The translations under genes and the position numbers were made by a program. Source: Myxococcus dinghuensis (GTDB lineage Bacteria > Myxococcota > Myxococcia > Myxococcales > Myxococcaceae). From it: a DNA stretch of 64,000 nucleotides. This document shows, piece by piece, positions 44,097 to 53,803 of the stretch. The first letter of the stretch is position 1, and every line of letters starts with the position of its first letter. Under the pieces are notes generated by a model, which worked only from the letters and a program-made list of their open reading frames with translations, was not told the origin of the DNA and did not search any database. The DNA is taken from NCBI RefSeq assembly GCF_024198235.1, contig NZ_JAKCFB010000009.1, positions 230,624-294,623 of the forward strand. The letters run 5' to 3'.

Positions 44097-45197
44097 TCAG
44101 AGCGTGGGGTAGTCGATGTAGCCCTTCGCGCCGCCGCCGTAGAGCGTCTTCTTGTCGAGCTCCGCCAGGGGCGCGTTCTCGTGAATCCGTCGGACGAGGT
44201 CCGGGTTGGCGATGTACGGGCGGCCGAAGGAGACGAGGTCCGCGCCGGCCTCGACGGCCTTGCGCGCCAGCTCGCCGTCGTAGCCGTTGTTGACCATCCA
44301 CGCGCCCTTGCCGCCGGCGTCGCGGTAGGCCTTCTTCAGCGCGGCGTAGTCGAACGGCCGGTCCGCCAGCTCGCGCGGCCCACCGGTGGCGCCCTCGATG
44401 ATGTGCACGTAGGCGAGGCCGAGCTTCGCCAGCTCGCGCACGACGTACTCGAACAGGGGCTGCGGATTCGCGTCGAACGCGTCGTTGGCGGTGGTGACGG
44501 GCGACAGGCGGATGCCGGTGCGCCCGGAGCCCACGGCGTCGATGACCGCGCGGGTGACCTCCAGCAGCAGGCGGGCCCGGTTCTCGATGCTGCCGCCGTA
44601 TGCGTCCGTGCGCTGGTTGGACCCCGTCTTCATGAACTGGTCGAGCAGGTAGCCGTTGGCGCCATGAATCTCCACGCCGTCGAAGCCCGCGACGTCCACG
44701 GCGTTGCGCGCGGCCTGGGCATAGGCCTGGACGATGCCGGGCAGCTCGGACAGCTCCAGGGCCCGGGGCTGGGAGGTCGGTGTGAAGGTGGGGACGCCGT
44801 CGCGGAATAACACGGTGCGCGTGTTGGCGGTGATGGCGGAGGGCGCGACGGGGGCTCCGTTGCCCGGCTGCAGCTCCGTGTGGGAGACACGGCCCACGTG
44901 CCACAGTTGCGTGACGATGCGGCCACCCGCCTGGTGCACGGCGTCCGTGACCTTCTTCCACGCGGTGAGCTGCTCGGGGGCGTACAGGCCGGGCACGTCC
45001 GCATAGCCCTGGGCCTGATGGCTGATGGCGGTGGCCTCGCTGATGAGGAGCCCGGCGGTCGCGCGCTGGGCGTAGTAGGTGGCGGCGATGTCCGGGGGGA
45101 TGGCGTTGGGCGAGCGGTTTCGCGTCAGCGGCGCCATGACGATGCGATTGGAGAGTCGCAGGTCACCCGCGGTGGTGGGGTCGAAGAGGGTAGGCAT
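44097..45197 (-). CDS. Old yellow enzyme (NemA/OYE-type flavin oxidoreductase), 366 aa
   Basis: A 366-residue FMN-dependent ene-reductase. It begins MPTLFDPTTAGDLRLSNRIVMAPLTRNRS, the family opening, followed by the YYAQRATAGLLISEATAIS strand-helix and the LWHVGRVSH motif. The OYE signature IHGANGYLLDQFM with the NQRTDAYGGSIENR stretch is intact. Such enzymes reduce activated alkenes or nitro compounds with NAD(P)H. Single gene; length normal (family about 360-370). Confidence 0.95.
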   Translation of the reverse strand: MPTLFDPTTAGDLRLSNRIVMAPLTRNRSPNAIPPDIAATYYAQRATAGLLISEATAISHQAQGYADVPGLYAPEQLTAWKKVTDAVHQAGGRIVTQLWHVGRVSHTELQPGNGAPVAPSAITANTRTVLFRDGVPTFTPTSQPRALELSELPGIVQAYAQAARNAVDVAGFDGVEIHGANGYLLDQFMKTGSNQRTDAYGGSIENRARLLLEVTRAVIDAVGSGRTGIRLSPVTTANDAFDANPQPLFEYVVRELAKLGLAYVHIIEGATGGPRELADRPFDYAALKKAYRDAGGKGAWMVNNGYDGELARKAVEAGADLVSFGRPYIANPDLVRRIHENAPLAELDKKTLYGGGAKGYIDYPTL

Positions 45198-45296
45198 GTG
45201 CGCGTCGTGAGCCGAGGGGGAGAGGACTTCCGGCCCAGCCTAACGACGCGCGTCCTCCGTCACCATGGGAAGTGCACCCAGCCGGGCGGGCAGCGA

Positions 45297-45335
45297 GGCC
45301 GGCCGACCCGGGGGCACGAGGCGCCGGGGCCGGCC
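45297..45335 (-). terminator. Probable terminator hairpin after katE
   Basis: GGCCGGCC...CCCGG (45297-45310) pairs with CCGGGGCCGGCC (45324-45335) around a short GC loop, about 20-60 nt past the katE stop on the minus strand. Strong stem but no clear T-run. Confidence 0.4.
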
Positions 45336-45356
45336 GTCGTGGGGCGTGGCGCTACC

Positions 45357-47501
45357 TCACGCCGGGGGCGGAGACTCCCGCTCCCAGTGGCGGTGCGCGG
45401 CGATGGCCTTCACGAACGCCTGCCCGAAGCCCTTCACCTCGCTCTTGGTGGTGCGGATGACCCCCATCGTCTCGTCCAGCACCCGCGTCGCCGGAGGCGC
45501 GCCCACGCCCGCCGCGTCCAGGAGCCCCGTCGCCGCGCCGGCCAGCGCGAGCGGCTTGCAGTGCACGTACGCCTCGCGCACGAAGTCCACCGCGAACGGC
45601 AGCGTCCTCAGCGCCGCGACGCTCTTGTCGCCGCCGGGGACGAAGACGGCGTCGTAGAGCACCGATGACGTGGAGCGGATCGTCTTCACCGGCGTCTCCT
45701 TGCCGCCCTCCGCGCTGGTGATGGGACTGAGCGTGGGCCCCAGCACCTCCACGAGGCCCCCCTCCTTCTCCACCGCCTTGCGCACCTGGGCGAGGTCCGT
45801 CGAGGAGAAGCCGTCCGCCACCAGCACCGCCACCTTGCGCGTGTGGATGGACTCGTGCGGCGTGTTCACCATGCTCAGCGCCGGGGACTTCGTCACCATC
45901 TTCCCCGTCTTGTTGCCCACCGCCGCCGGGGTCGTCCGTCCTCCGCGCGGCGCCGTCACCCCCACCGCGCGCGCCACGCGCACCGCCAGCTCCCGGTCGA
46001 TGTTCGCCAGGACCTGGTGCACCACCCGCTCGCGAATCTCCGGGCGCTCCACCTTGCTCACCTCGAACTCCACCGCGGCGATGAGGTGCTCCCGCTCCGG
46101 CGGGGACATGCTCTGGAAGAACAGCGCCGCCTGGGTGAAGTGGTCGGCGAACGACTCGCTGCGCGTGCGAATCACCGTGCCCTCCACGCGCTCCGGGGAG
46201 TGTGCGAACGCCTGCCGGGGATTCGCGAGCACGGGGCACCCGCCGCCCAGCGAGTTGGGGTGGTAGTTCGCCCGGTTGGTGGGAATCGTCTGCCGCCCGA
46301 ACCCGTCCTGCTGGTGGTTGTTCACCGGGCACACCGGCTTGTTGATGGGCAGCTCCGCGAAGTTGGGCCCGCCCAGCCGCGTCAGTTGCGTGTCCAGGTA
46401 CGAGAACAGCCGCGCCTGCATCAGCGGGTCGTTGGTGAAGTCGATGCCCGGCACGACGTTGCCCACGCAGAACGCCACCTGCTCCGTCTCCGCGAAGAAG
46501 TTGTCCGGGTTGCGGTCCAGCACCAGCTTGCCCACCTTGCGCACCGGCACCAGCTCCTCCGGCAACAGCTTCGTGGCGTCGAGCAGGTCGAAGCCGTACT
46601 TCAGCTCGTCCTCCTCGTTGATGAGCTGCAGCCCCAGCTCCCACTCCGGGAAGTTCCCCCGCGAGATGGTGTCCCACAGGTCCCTGCGGTGGAAGTCCGG
46701 GTCCTTGCCGGACACCTTCTGCGCCTCGTCCCACGCCATCGAGTGGGTGCCGAGCACCGGCTTCCAGTGGAACTTCACCAGCGTCGCCTTGCCCTTGGCG
46801 TTCACCAGCCGGAAGGTGTGGACGCCGAAGCCCTCCATGTGTCGGAACGTGAGCGGGATGGCGCGGTCGGACATCAACCACATCACCATGTGGGCCGTCT
46901 CCGGGACGAGCGACACGAAGTCCCACAGCGAGTCGTGCGCGGACGACGCCTGGGGAATCTCGTTGTGCGGCTCCGGCTTCACCGAGTGCACGAAGTCCGG
47001 GAACTTGATGCCGTCCTGGATGAAGAAGACGGGCATGTTGTTGCCCACCAGGTCGAAGTTGCCCTCGGCCGTGTAGAACTTGGTCGCGAAGCCGCGCACG
47101 TCGCGCACGGTGTCCGCGGAGCCGCGCGAGCCGCCCACGGTGGAGAAGCGCACGAAGACGGGCGTGCGCAAGGACGGGTCGGTGAGGAACTTCGCCCGCG
47201 TGTAGCGCTCCAGCGACTCGTACACCTGGAAGTAGCCATGGGCCCCCGCGCCGCGCGCGTGTACGGCCCGCTCCGGGATGCGCTCGTGGTCGAAGCGCAT
47301 GATCTTCTCGCGGAAGTGGAAGTCCTCCAGCAGCGTGGGCCCCCGGACGCCGGCCTTGAGCGAGTTGTCCGTGTCCCCGATGGGGATGCCCTGGTCCGTG
47401 GTCAGCGTCGTGTCCTCGGAGCGCGCCCGATATCGCTCGAGCTGCTCGTTCTTCGAGGGCGGTGGAGGGTTCTTCTGCGACGGAGTCTTGCGCAGCGGCA
47501 T
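45357..47501 (-). CDS. katE: KatE-type large-subunit catalase (HPII family), 714 aa
   Basis: A 714-residue catalase of the large, clade-2 type. From the ATG at 47501 (GGGAGC upstream) the core has RAVHARGAGAHGYF with distal His81, VRFSTVGGSRGSADTVRDVRGF, FYTAEGNFDLVGNN, and the proximal Tyr region RLFSYLDTQLTRLGG. The C-terminal ~170 residues form a DJ-1/GATase1-like flavodoxin domain (VAVLVADGFSSTDLAQVRKAV, LYDAVFVPGGDKSVAAL), as in E. coli KatE. It degrades hydrogen peroxide. The 243-nt upstream gap should hold its promoter. Confidence 0.95.
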   Translation of the reverse strand: MPLRKTPSQKNPPPPSKNEQLERYRARSEDTTLTTDQGIPIGDTDNSLKAGVRGPTLLEDFHFREKIMRFDHERIPERAVHARGAGAHGYFQVYESLERYTRAKFLTDPSLRTPVFVRFSTVGGSRGSADTVRDVRGFATKFYTAEGNFDLVGNNMPVFFIQDGIKFPDFVHSVKPEPHNEIPQASSAHDSLWDFVSLVPETAHMVMWLMSDRAIPLTFRHMEGFGVHTFRLVNAKGKATLVKFHWKPVLGTHSMAWDEAQKVSGKDPDFHRRDLWDTISRGNFPEWELGLQLINEEDELKYGFDLLDATKLLPEELVPVRKVGKLVLDRNPDNFFAETEQVAFCVGNVVPGIDFTNDPLMQARLFSYLDTQLTRLGGPNFAELPINKPVCPVNNHQQDGFGRQTIPTNRANYHPNSLGGGCPVLANPRQAFAHSPERVEGTVIRTRSESFADHFTQAALFFQSMSPPEREHLIAAVEFEVSKVERPEIRERVVHQVLANIDRELAVRVARAVGVTAPRGGRTTPAAVGNKTGKMVTKSPALSMVNTPHESIHTRKVAVLVADGFSSTDLAQVRKAVEKEGGLVEVLGPTLSPITSAEGGKETPVKTIRSTSSVLYDAVFVPGGDKSVAALRTLPFAVDFVREAYVHCKPLALAGAATGLLDAAGVGAPPATRVLDETMGVIRTTKSEVKGFGQAFVKAIAAHRHWERESPPPA

Positions 47502-47744
47502 GTCTGCTCCCTGGCGGAGGAATTCACGCCGGTCCCCCGGCGCGCGAGCGGTGTACGCCTCCACGCGGGACCCGGGGCGAATGCCCGCGGGCACCCACCG
47601 TCGAGCGTTCACTGCTCGCCAGGGAAGCAGCGGCGTTGGACCGCCGGTCGACACTGCCACGTCGACGCGACGACGCCCCCGCGCGCGGCACGGCCGCGAC
47701 ACGGAGGCGTCGGACTGGCAAGGCGTGTCCTGCTCAGCGGTGAA

Positions 47745-48419
47745 TCACGGCGTGGGCTTCGCCACGGTGGGCTGCCCTTCGGTGCCGGCGGCGGCGGCGG
47801 CCTCAGCGGCGGCGGCCTCCGCGGCGGCGGCCTCGGCCGCGGCCTTCTCCGCGGCCACGCGCGCCGCCTCGGCCTCCGCGCGCTTCTTCGCGTCGGCCTC
47901 GGCCACCGTCTTCAGGTTGGCGAGCCCCGCCTCGAAGTCCTTGCCGATCATCTGGTCCATGTCCATGACCAGGCACATGGCCTTGCCCATGAAGTCGTTG
48001 AGGCCGCGCATCGCCCACACGACCTCGGTGCCACCCTCCACGGGCTTGAACGAGACGCTCGTCTCCGACTTCCCGGCCCACGGCTTGATGAACTCCAGCT
48101 CGAAGCGCACCAGCGCGGCGGGCTGGCTCTCCAGGATGGTCATCCGCCCCTCGCCCACCTTGTCGTTGCCCACCCACGCGTAGGTGGCGCCGGCGCCGGA
48201 CTCCGCGCCACCGAACGTGGTCTTCATGTCCGGATCCAACTTCGCCCACGGGGACCACTCGGGCCACCGGTGGAAGTCGTTCACCGGCGTGAAGGCGATG
48301 TCCGCCGCCACGGGGAGCGTCGCGGTGCGCTGCACGGTGTACTCCGCGGGACGCGTGGCGATGACGGCGACGAGCAGGAGGATGGCGGCGGCGAGGCCAC
48401 CGAGAATCTTCTTGAGCAT
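47745..48419 (-). CDS. SRPBCC (polyketide cyclase/START-like) membrane-anchored protein, 224 aa
   Basis: From the ATG at 48419: a hydrophobic N-terminal anchor (LGGLAAAILLLVAVIATRP), then an SRPBCC fold typical of polyketide_cyc2-type proteins (VNDFHRWPEWSPWAKLDPDM, TYAWVGNDKVGEGRMTIL, WAMRGLNDFMGKAM). The last ~50 residues are almost only Ala/Glu/Lys (AEAARVAAEKAAAEAAAAEA), a low-complexity helix unusual for this family. Ligand unknown. Confidence 0.85.
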   Translation of the reverse strand: MLKKILGGLAAAILLLVAVIATRPAEYTVQRTATLPVAADIAFTPVNDFHRWPEWSPWAKLDPDMKTTFGGAESGAGATYAWVGNDKVGEGRMTILESQPAALVRFELEFIKPWAGKSETSVSFKPVEGGTEVVWAMRGLNDFMGKAMCLVMDMDQMIGKDFEAGLANLKTVAEADAKKRAEAEAARVAAEKAAAEAAAAEAAAAEAAAAAGTEGQPTVAKPTP

Positions 48420-48549
48420 GGGGTGTGTTTCCTTGGGAAGGGCCAGGGGAGCGTGGCCCGCGGCGCATATAGAGCGCGCCCACCACCCGACGCAAGGCGC
48501 CCTGCGTCCGGAGTCCCACCTGTGAGGTATCATTGCGCGTGCAACGACA

Positions 48550-48582
48550 AGGGGCCCGTTCCGGTTTTTCCGGAAGGGCCCC
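48550..48582 (-). terminator. Terminator hairpin after the DUF4082 protein gene
   Basis: AGGGGCCC-GTTCCGG (48550-48564), short T-rich loop, TCCGGAA-GGGCCCCT (to 48582): a long near-perfect stem about 35 nt after the stop codon on the minus strand. Confidence 0.65.
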
Positions 48583-48616
48583 TCGCGTCACCCCGGAGCG
48601 TGGGGTGATGGGTGAC

Positions 48617-51600
48617 TCAGTTGTAGGTGGCCGTGTACGTCCCGGCCTGCGCGCCGTCGATGAAGGCGAAGTCCACGCCCTTGATGGTGCGGGTGGTGGT
48701 CGTCACGGAGGCGCCCGCGCGCGTGACGGAGGTCAGCGTGCGGCCGGTGCTGGTGCGCCTGGGCACCATGAGCGTCAGGTTGCGGGCGGGGTTCGTCACG
48801 TTGAAGGTGAGCGCCGTGCCCCCGGTGAAGGTCAGCGCGGAGACCTGGGTGGCCTCGCGCGCGTCGAGCCACTCGAGCAACTGCTTCGCGGTGATGACCG
48901 GGACGCCGTCGCGCCTGGCGGAAGCGACGATGGCGGCGGAGCCGGAGGACCCGGCGGAGGGCTGCGAGTCCACGTGCATGTTGGCGTTGAAGGCGCCGTA
49001 GTAGCCCTTGGTGCCCAGCGCGTTGGCCAGCAGCGTGTCGATGTGGAGGGGATAGGACTGGCCGGACTCGTCCGTCATCTGCGTGGCGAGCTGGTAGACG
49101 TCGAGCGGTGAGCCGTCGAGGTCCGCGAAGCGCATGGCCAGCCCGGAGCCGGTGAAGAGGCCCGGGCGGTCCTGCACCCAGTAGTCGGGCCAGTAGTAGT
49201 AGTTGGTGTCCAGGCGGATGCCGTGCAGGCGCGACACCTTGGGCTGGGTGGACCAGTCGCTGAACGCGATGCAGTGCGTGCGGTTGGTGACGGGCGCGGG
49301 GATGGCCGGGTAGTTGAGCGCGAAGCCGTCGAGCTGCGGCGTGAAGAAGTTCGGGTCCAGGTTGTTCGCCGTGTAGTCCGCGCAGCCGGTGTTGACGTGC
49401 AGCGCGTACTCGAAGCCCTGCGTCACGTAGCTGCCCGCCTGGGTGGCCGTGAGGCCACCGACGTAGTCGTAGATGGTGCCGCGGATGCACTCCCAGTCCG
49501 CCACGTTGCAGCCCGTGGGGCTGTCCGTGAGGTACTGGTTCCAGCGCTGCGTGGAGGCGCCGCCCGGGTGACCGTCACCCGTCATCACCACGACGGCCTT
49601 GTGCGAGCGGGGGAAGTACCACAGGCGCGGCAGCGGGATGGTGCTGGTCTGGTGCAGCACGTTGGCGAGCAGTCGCTGCTGCTCGTCCGCCTGGGGAATC
49701 TGGACCTTGCCCAGGTTGACCCAGTCCGGCTGCGGGTCGAACGACGCGTTGCCGTAGAACATGTCGCTGGCGCGCGCGCCCGGGCCGATGGAGGAGCCGT
49801 CCCGGTTCTGTCCCTGCCACGCGGGGTTGCCCTGGCGCGTGTAGATGACGGACTTCGCCAGGTCGTACATGAAGGCGGTGGCGGTGCCGCTGCCCACGGT
49901 GCGCTGGCTGACGGCGGCGAACGTCGTCGCGGTGGTGGCGTCCGAGTAGAGCGTGGCGACGGCGCGCGTGCCGGTGGTCAGCGTGCGCTTGTCGGCGGGG
50001 CCGTGGTACTGCATCGTCTCCGCGGTGATGCCGGTGCCGGGCGCCTGGGTGGCGTTCACCAGCAGGTAGCCGTTGCTCAGCGTGCCCTGCGAGGGATTGA
50101 GGCCGAGCAGCGACTCCAGGTTGGCGGCGGGGCGCAGGGCGATGAGGCTGCCGCCCGCGTTGACCCAGTTGGTGACGAGCGTCAATTGAGCGGCGCCCAG
50201 CGTCTGCTCCCCCAGCACCAGGACCTTGTAGTCATTCAGGGACACGGTGACGCCGAGGTTGCCCGCGTCGGTGGTGGCGAAGGCGGCGATGCCCTCGGCC
50301 TCGAGGATTTCACGCAGGTAGTCGGTGAAGGGGTTGCCCGGGGCGGTGGCCACGAGCACGGGGCCGGCGCCCTGGACGCCCGGGCGGGGCGGCGGGCCGT
50401 AGGACTCGAAGACGACGTCCACCCAGTAGTTGGAGTTCTGGTAGCTGCCGCTCGGGAAGGTGGGCGTGGCGTTGTAGGCGTAGACGCCGTTGCCCCCCGC
50501 GGTGGTGGAGCCGGGCAGGGCGTGCAGCGGCGGCGCGTCCACGCCGGTGGCGAGCCCGCTGGTGTTGTACGAGTAGCCACCCGCCGGCGCGAAGTACGAC
50601 GCCACGTAGGCGGCTCCCGCGGTGATGGGCACGGGCGTGGCGAACGTCACCTCCTGCCAGCCGACGGCCGTCTCGTTGGTGAAGGTGGCGGAGGCGAGCG
50701 ACTGGCCGGTGGCGCTCCACAAGTTGCCGACATGCGTGCCGGTGTTGCCGCTGCCCTTGTAGAAGCGCACGCCCCGGATGAGGCCGTCCACGTCCGAGCG
50801 GAACTTCACGCCCAGCTCGACGGGCGCGGTCTCGTTGGCGGTGGCGTTGGCCGGCACGGCGGTGGGGGCGAAGAGCCGGAAGTGGTTGTCCGGCGGCTGC
50901 GTGGGCGGCTGCGCGCCGGTGGCCTGGAAGACGACGTCCACCCAGTAGTTGGAGTTCTCGAAGCTGTTGACGGGGAAGGAGCCCGCCGCGCCGTAGGTGA
51001 AGACGCCGTTGCCGCCGCTGGTGGCGCCGGGCAGGGCGAACAGGGGCGGGGTGTCCTGGCCGGTGGCGAGGCCGCCCTGGTTGAAGGCGTAGGCGCCTGC
51101 GGGCGCGTGGTACGAGGCGACGTAGGTCGTGTCGGCCGCGATGGTGACGGGCGTCGAGAAGAGGACCTCCTGCCAGCCGGTGGCCGTCTCGCTGGTGAAG
51201 GTGGCGAAGGCCAGGCGGTTGCCATTGGCGCTCCACAGGCTGCCCACGTGGGTGCCGGTGTTGGTGGCGCCCTTGTAGAAGCGCACGCCCAGCACGTTGC
51301 CGCTCACGTTGGTCTTGAACTTCACGCCCAGCTCCACGGCGGCGGGGTCGTTGGTGACGGACGCGACGGTGGGTGTCTGGGTGGAGGGCCACAGCGTGAC
51401 GGGCGCGGCCGGACGGAAGACGACGTCCACCCAGTAGTTGGCGTTGCCGAAGGCGGTGGAGGGGAAGGAGCCCGCGGCGCCGTAGGTGAAGACGCCGTTG
51501 CCGCCATTCGAGGCGCCCGCGAGCGCGTGCAGGGGCGGGGTGTCCTGGCCGGCGACGAGGCCGCCGTTGTCGAAGGCGTAGGCGCCGCCGGGCGCGTGGT

Positions 51601-52009
51601 ACGAGGCGACGTAGGTCGTGTTGGCGGTGACGGGGACGGGCGTGGTGAAGAGGACCTGCTGCCAGCCGCTGGCCGTCTCGCTGGTGAAGGTGGCGAAGCC
51701 CAGCCGCTGGCCGGTGGCGCTCCACAGGCTGCCCACGTGGGTGCCGGTGTTGGTGGCGCCCTTGTAGAAGCGGATGCCGAGGATGTCGCCGTCGACGTCG
51801 GAGCGGAACTTCACGCCCAGCTCGACGGCGGCGAAGTCATTCGTCACGGACGCGACGGCGGGCGTGGCGGTGGGGGCGAACAGGGTGAAGGTGGGCTGGG
51901 CCCATGCCTCGCTCGAGGGGAGGAGCAGCAGCGCGGCCAAGAGCAGCGTCACCGCGTGAGCGCGCAGGGGTGGGGGGACCCAGGCGGGTCGTGGCTTCTG
52001 GGGTGTCAT
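48617..52009 (-). CDS. Secreted protein with three DUF4082 repeats, a ThuA/GATase-like domain and a deacetylase-like region, 1130 aa
   Basis: A 1130-residue exported protein. The ATG at 52009 is preceded by a perfect AAGGAGA; the signal peptide ends near AWAQ (about 38). Three DUF4082 domains follow at about 41-198, 205-361 and 377-534, each with VELGVKFxxxVxGxxxGxRFYKGxxNTGTHVG. Residues 545-700 resemble a ThuA/glutamine-amidotransferase-like fold (VLVATAPGNPF, YKVLVLGEQTL, GGSLIALRP). The remainder contains HKAVVVMTGDGHPGG and HVNTGC, recalling polysaccharide-deacetylase catalytic blocks. A surface or secreted glycan-acting protein is likely; exact reaction unknown. Confidence 0.85.
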   Translation of the reverse strand: MTPQKPRPAWVPPPLRAHAVTLLLAALLLLPSSEAWAQPTFTLFAPTATPAVASVTNDFAAVELGVKFRSDVDGDILGIRFYKGATNTGTHVGSLWSATGQRLGFATFTSETASGWQQVLFTTPVPVTANTTYVASYHAPGGAYAFDNGGLVAGQDTPPLHALAGASNGGNGVFTYGAAGSFPSTAFGNANYWVDVVFRPAAPVTLWPSTQTPTVASVTNDPAAVELGVKFKTNVSGNVLGVRFYKGATNTGTHVGSLWSANGNRLAFATFTSETATGWQEVLFSTPVTIAADTTYVASYHAPAGAYAFNQGGLATGQDTPPLFALPGATSGGNGVFTYGAAGSFPVNSFENSNYWVDVVFQATGAQPPTQPPDNHFRLFAPTAVPANATANETAPVELGVKFRSDVDGLIRGVRFYKGSGNTGTHVGNLWSATGQSLASATFTNETAVGWQEVTFATPVPITAGAAYVASYFAPAGGYSYNTSGLATGVDAPPLHALPGSTTAGGNGVYAYNATPTFPSGSYQNSNYWVDVVFESYGPPPRPGVQGAGPVLVATAPGNPFTDYLREILEAEGIAAFATTDAGNLGVTVSLNDYKVLVLGEQTLGAAQLTLVTNWVNAGGSLIALRPAANLESLLGLNPSQGTLSNGYLLVNATQAPGTGITAETMQYHGPADKRTLTTGTRAVATLYSDATTATTFAAVSQRTVGSGTATAFMYDLAKSVIYTRQGNPAWQGQNRDGSSIGPGARASDMFYGNASFDPQPDWVNLGKVQIPQADEQQRLLANVLHQTSTIPLPRLWYFPRSHKAVVVMTGDGHPGGASTQRWNQYLTDSPTGCNVADWECIRGTIYDYVGGLTATQAGSYVTQGFEYALHVNTGCADYTANNLDPNFFTPQLDGFALNYPAIPAPVTNRTHCIAFSDWSTQPKVSRLHGIRLDTNYYYWPDYWVQDRPGLFTGSGLAMRFADLDGSPLDVYQLATQMTDESGQSYPLHIDTLLANALGTKGYYGAFNANMHVDSQPSAGSSGSAAIVASARRDGVPVITAKQLLEWLDAREATQVSALTFTGGTALTFNVTNPARNLTLMVPRRTSTGRTLTSVTRAGASVTTTTRTIKGVDFAFIDGAQAGTYTATYN
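50408..50881 (-). repeat. DUF4082 repeat 3
   Basis: Third tandem copy, residues about 377-534, more divergent than the first two. Confidence 0.7.
50927..51397 (-). repeat. DUF4082 repeat 2
   Basis: Second tandem copy, residues about 205-361, the closest to repeat 1 at the protein level. Confidence 0.7.
51416..51889 (-). repeat. DUF4082 repeat 1 (within the 1130-aa protein)
   Basis: First of three tandem ~470-bp coding repeats, encoding residues about 41-198. Confidence 0.7.
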
Positions 52010-52534
52010 CCGGACGTCTCCTTGGGGTGTGGCACGACGAACGGCGAGGAGGACGGCGGCCCTTGTCGCGAGCCGCACAGGACTCCAGGCCTGGCGTCCT
52101 CGGTGAGGGAGCACCGAAGGCGGCGGAATCTTGCTGCCCGCACCGGACCCCGACAACGACGTGGCACGGAGGGCCTGATGTCGTTGCCATGCCACGCGAA
52201 CTTTCCTCGCGCGTCGAGAGGCGCCTGTCACAGGGACATGGCGCTCCGAGCGCGACGGCATGTTCCGTGAATTGCGTTGCAAACGCAAACGTGACGCATG
52301 AGGTCGGAAGTGGATTGGCACTTCATGGGCCGCATCGACTCGGCTCGCTTGGCTCGGGCGGATTTGCCATTGCACCAAACTTCCTGGTCTATGCCTCCCG
52401 GGGCCAACGCCGCGTCTACCTGAAGCACGTCGCGCCAGGATGGCATGAGCGATGCTCACACTCGCCTTGATGCACCGTGCATGTCACCGTCGGCGCACTC
52501 GTGAGGCAGCGACCGGATTGAGGGCGGCCAGGCA
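52010..52534. other. 525-nt intergenic region, no gene supported
   Basis: The DUF4082 reading frame stays open here, but the perfect ribosome-binding site and signal peptide at 52009 argue against an earlier start. The stretch shifts from GC-rich to lower GC toward the kelch gene. It holds the promoter region of the DUF4082 gene and a short palindrome ATGCAC-C-GTGCAT (52470-52482). No tRNA or other RNA gene recognised. Confidence 0.5.
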
Positions 52535-53803
52535 TCAAGGGACGAATCGCTCAACGGTGTTGAGTATTTCGCCGCTGCTCGCAGTTCCTCCGATGATGAG
52601 CACGCTTCCTGAATCGAGCCACGTGGCGGTGTGAGAGGCACGCGCCCAGGACATGGGGGAAATCAGCTCCCATGTGCCGTTCTGACGGAAGAGCTCCACA
52701 GATGCGCGCGGCTCTCCGGTAGAGAGGGAGTTTCCACCGGCAACAAGGACTGCCCCCGAGGGCAAGAGGGTGGCCGAGTGTGCGAAGCGGGCTTCTCTCA
52801 GCTCTTGCTGAGGGGACCAAGACCTGTTCCCTGGGGCGAAGAGGTCCACGTCGCGGAGGACCGTTCCCGGCGACCCCAGCAATGAGCCGGCGACCAAGAT
52901 TTCCCCTGAAGGCAGAAGCGTGGCTGTATGGCCGTTGCGGCCGTTGCGCATCCGCGCTTCGATGCGTTGCCAGCCGGCATTCACCTGGCTCGAGTCGTAG
53001 ACCTCTGCGGTTCGCTCCGCGCCCGTCTCACTGTAGCCACCGATTGCAACCACCTTGCCTCCGTTGAGCATGGTGAGGGTCAGGACGTTTCGCTTGAAGC
53101 TCATGTTGCCGACGTCCGTCCAGGTGTCGTCGTTCGGGTCGAAGAGCGCGGTCGTATCGAGTCCCGTGGATTCGGATGTTCCACCACCTGCGACCAGCAC
53201 CTTGCCCGACGTCAACAGAATGGCGGCATGCCAGGCCCGCGCGCCATTGGGAAGGGCGCGCGCGTCCGTCCATGAGTTGGCATCGACGTCGTAGACTTCA
53301 ACGGTGGCCAGTGCCTCGTCCGTGGGTCCCAGTCCACCGACCACCAAGACTCTTCCATCGTTCAGCAGGGTGGCCGTATGCCCCGCGCGTGGCGTCTCGA
53401 GACTCGTGGCAAGACTCCAGCTGTTGGACGAGACGGTGTAGAGCTCCGCGGTGTTCGTGGGGTTGCATCCTTGGTTGATACGTGTGGTGCACCCTCCGAC
53501 GACGAGCACCTTGCCGTTCTTCAGGTCCGTGGCCGTATGCCCTGTGCGGCGCAGCTGCATCGAAGGCACGGGTTTCCACCCTGGTGTTTCGCGCCCACTG
53601 TCTGGTGGTCCCCCATCCGTGCCAGCATCCGACCCGCCGTCGTCGTCAGCGGCTCCATCATCCCCAGCGGCTCCGCCGTCCCGGCAGGCACCCGGGCTCT
53701 TGATGCAGAACTGGAGTACCGCGTCATCGACGTCGAGGCAGGCTGCGACATGCGTGCCCATCACGAGCAGTCCAAGCGCCGTCGAGAAATGAAGGACCTT
53801 CAT
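52535..53803 (-). CDS. Kelch-repeat surface lipoprotein, 422 aa
   Basis: A 422-residue lipoprotein: signal and lipobox MKVLHFSTALGLLVMGTHVAAC (Cys22), then an Asp/Gly-rich linker (DDGAADDDGGSDAGTDGG), then seven or so kelch-type blades with repeated H-T-A-T-L-L...G-x-V-L-V-x-G-G (for example RAGHTATLLNDGRVLVVGG). The fold should be a beta-propeller displayed outside the outer membrane. Linkers of this kind are common in myxobacterial lipoproteins. The ATG overlaps the stop of the upstream membrane-protein gene (53800-53803). Confidence 0.88.
   Translation of the reverse strand: MKVLHFSTALGLLVMGTHVAACLDVDDAVLQFCIKSPGACRDGGAAGDDGAADDDGGSDAGTDGGPPDSGRETPGWKPVPSMQLRRTGHTATDLKNGKVLVVGGCTTRINQGCNPTNTAELYTVSSNSWSLATSLETPRAGHTATLLNDGRVLVVGGLGPTDEALATVEVYDVDANSWTDARALPNGARAWHAAILLTSGKVLVAGGGTSESTGLDTTALFDPNDDTWTDVGNMSFKRNVLTLTMLNGGKVVAIGGYSETGAERTAEVYDSSQVNAGWQRIEARMRNGRNGHTATLLPSGEILVAGSLLGSPGTVLRDVDLFAPGNRSWSPQQELREARFAHSATLLPSGAVLVAGGNSLSTGEPRASVELFRQNGTWELISPMSWARASHTATWLDSGSVLIIGGTASSGEILNTVERFVP

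Noticed and set aside
52010..52459. N-terminal extension of the DUF4082 protein
   Set aside because: Start at 52009 has a perfect ribosome-binding site and signal peptide; the upstream part is Arg/Ser-rich with no exported-protein features.
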